IMG/VR virus record: IMGVR_UViG_3300034072_001381
Coordinates: 1 to 27,391 of that record
Length of the DNA stretch: 27,391 nt
Source of the DNA: a virus
Strand: one strand, 5' to 3'
A program made the position numbers and the translations under genes. This document shows, in pieces, positions 26,923 through 27,391 of this stretch (positions are counted from its first letter, which is position 1; every line of letters begins with the position of its first letter). The notes under the pieces are model-generated. The model made no database searches. It was not told where the DNA came from and worked only from the letters and a program-made list of their open reading frames with translations.

Positions 26923-27391
26923 ATGGAAATTATTAGAACAAATAAGTACAGATTGTATCCTAATTCTAAACAGAAATCTTTACTTCATAATATATTTGGA
27001 CAAACAAGATTTGTATTTAATTCTGTTCTAAATATGATTCAAGAATGTAAATTTGGTTCTTATATCAATAAGAAAGGTATAACTTGTGGTTCAATTCCAT
27101 CTCAAACTGTTCTCACTAATCAAGTAACTGAACTAAAGAACAAATATCCATTTCTATATCAAACAGGTAATGACTTTTTACAAGCTGAATTAAACAATTT
27201 ATATCTTGGGACAAAAGGTTTTCTTAAGGGAATCTATGGTTATCCTAAATTTAAGTCAAGAAAAAATAAAGAGCAATCAATTAATCTTAGAGCTGGTTCT
27301 AGAGCTAAATTTGATTCTGAATATGTTTATTTACCTTTTGCTAAAGGAACACAATTCAATAAATCTGATTTTAAAATTAAATATAAGAAAC
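26923..27391 (+). CDS. tnpB: IS200/IS605-type TnpB (OrfB), 3' end outside window
   Basis: RNA-guided nuclease of IS200/IS605 elements, ancestor of Cas12; it cuts donor or target DNA guided by an omega RNA made from the element's right end. The visible 156 residues are the conserved N-terminal part: KYRLYPNSKQKSLLHNIFGQ, then TRFVFNSVLN, and ELNNLYLGTKGFLKG with YGYPKFKSRKN. The RuvC-type catalytic residues, zinc ribbon and omega RNA lie beyond the edge. No TnpA is visible upstream, so it may be a lone TnpB acting as a homing-type selfish gene. Strong RBS AAAAGGAG (26910-26917). Confidence 0.88.
   Translation, partial: MEIIRTNKYRLYPNSKQKSLLHNIFGQTRFVFNSVLNMIQECKFGSYINKKGITCGSIPSQTVLTNQVTELKNKYPFLYQTGNDFLQAELNNLYLGTKGFLKGIYGYPKFKSRKNKEQSINLRAGSRAKFDSEYVYLPFAKGTQFNKSDFKIKYKK

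Noticed and set aside
1-27391. CRISPR array
   Set aside because: No regularly spaced direct repeats were seen; the 24-nt repeat occurs as isolated copies after terminators.

Overview
The window is about 27 kb of very AT-rich, tightly packed phage DNA. The best fit is a large tailed phage of the T4-like (myovirus) type infecting a low-GC host. Evidence seen: a T4-type ATP-dependent DNA ligase, a DnaB/gp41-type helicase, RNase HII, a tRNA cluster, dozens of 60-220 aa genes joined by ATGA/TAATG overlaps, and late-promoter octamers (TATAAATA) placed 17-21 nt upstream of start codons. The other promoters carry an extended TATATAAT -10 with an AT-rich upstream element and no TTGACA. That would suit a Campylobacterota (epsilonproteobacterial) host, but this is inference.

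Layout. 1-3830: an operon of small unknown genes, starting with a membrane protein cut by the window edge and ending at a strong terminator. 3997-5487: DNA ligase as its own unit. 5604-14150: short operons of small unknown genes, each opened by the same promoter. They include a SLOG/DUF2493 nucleotide-binding protein, RNase HII, a secreted protein and a Thg1-like 3'-5' polymerase. 14194-16861: a virion-leader protein, small membrane proteins, an SPFH lipoprotein and a putative zinc metallopeptidase with a virion leader. 16862-17215: a non-coding, highly structured segment. 17296-18010: a tandem pair of paralogues. 18092-19823: an RNA locus with a 27-aa microORF, a tRNA-like fold closed by a 26-bp helix, five CCA-encoding tRNAs (Met/Ile2-CAT, Ser-GCT, Thr-GGT, Gln-TTG, Asn-GTT), about 600 nt of structured non-coding RNA between them, and a structured leader of about 400 nt. 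19824-21236: a coiled-coil protein, an unknown protein and a NUDIX hydrolase. 21237-22120: the only minus-strand genes, a small coiled-coil/TM protein and a PAS-domain protein. 22289-26546: membrane and unknown proteins, the DnaB-type helicase and two late genes. 26923 to the end: the N-terminal part of an IS200/IS605-type TnpB.

How it fits together. Ligase, helicase and RNase HII serve replication. The tRNAs and Thg1-like enzyme suggest control or repair of the tRNA pool. Several proteins start with a short leader resembling the T4 capsid-targeting sequence (pattern M-x-x-F-x-x-F/W-L-x-E) ending at a possible prohead-protease site (I/L-x-E). They may be packaged in the head and delivered with the DNA, and one carries a HELIH metallopeptidase motif. 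The most unusual items are that set of candidate injected proteins, the large structured RNA between the tRNAs (comparable in size and setting to the GOLLD/ROOL classes) and the helix-capped tRNA-like element.
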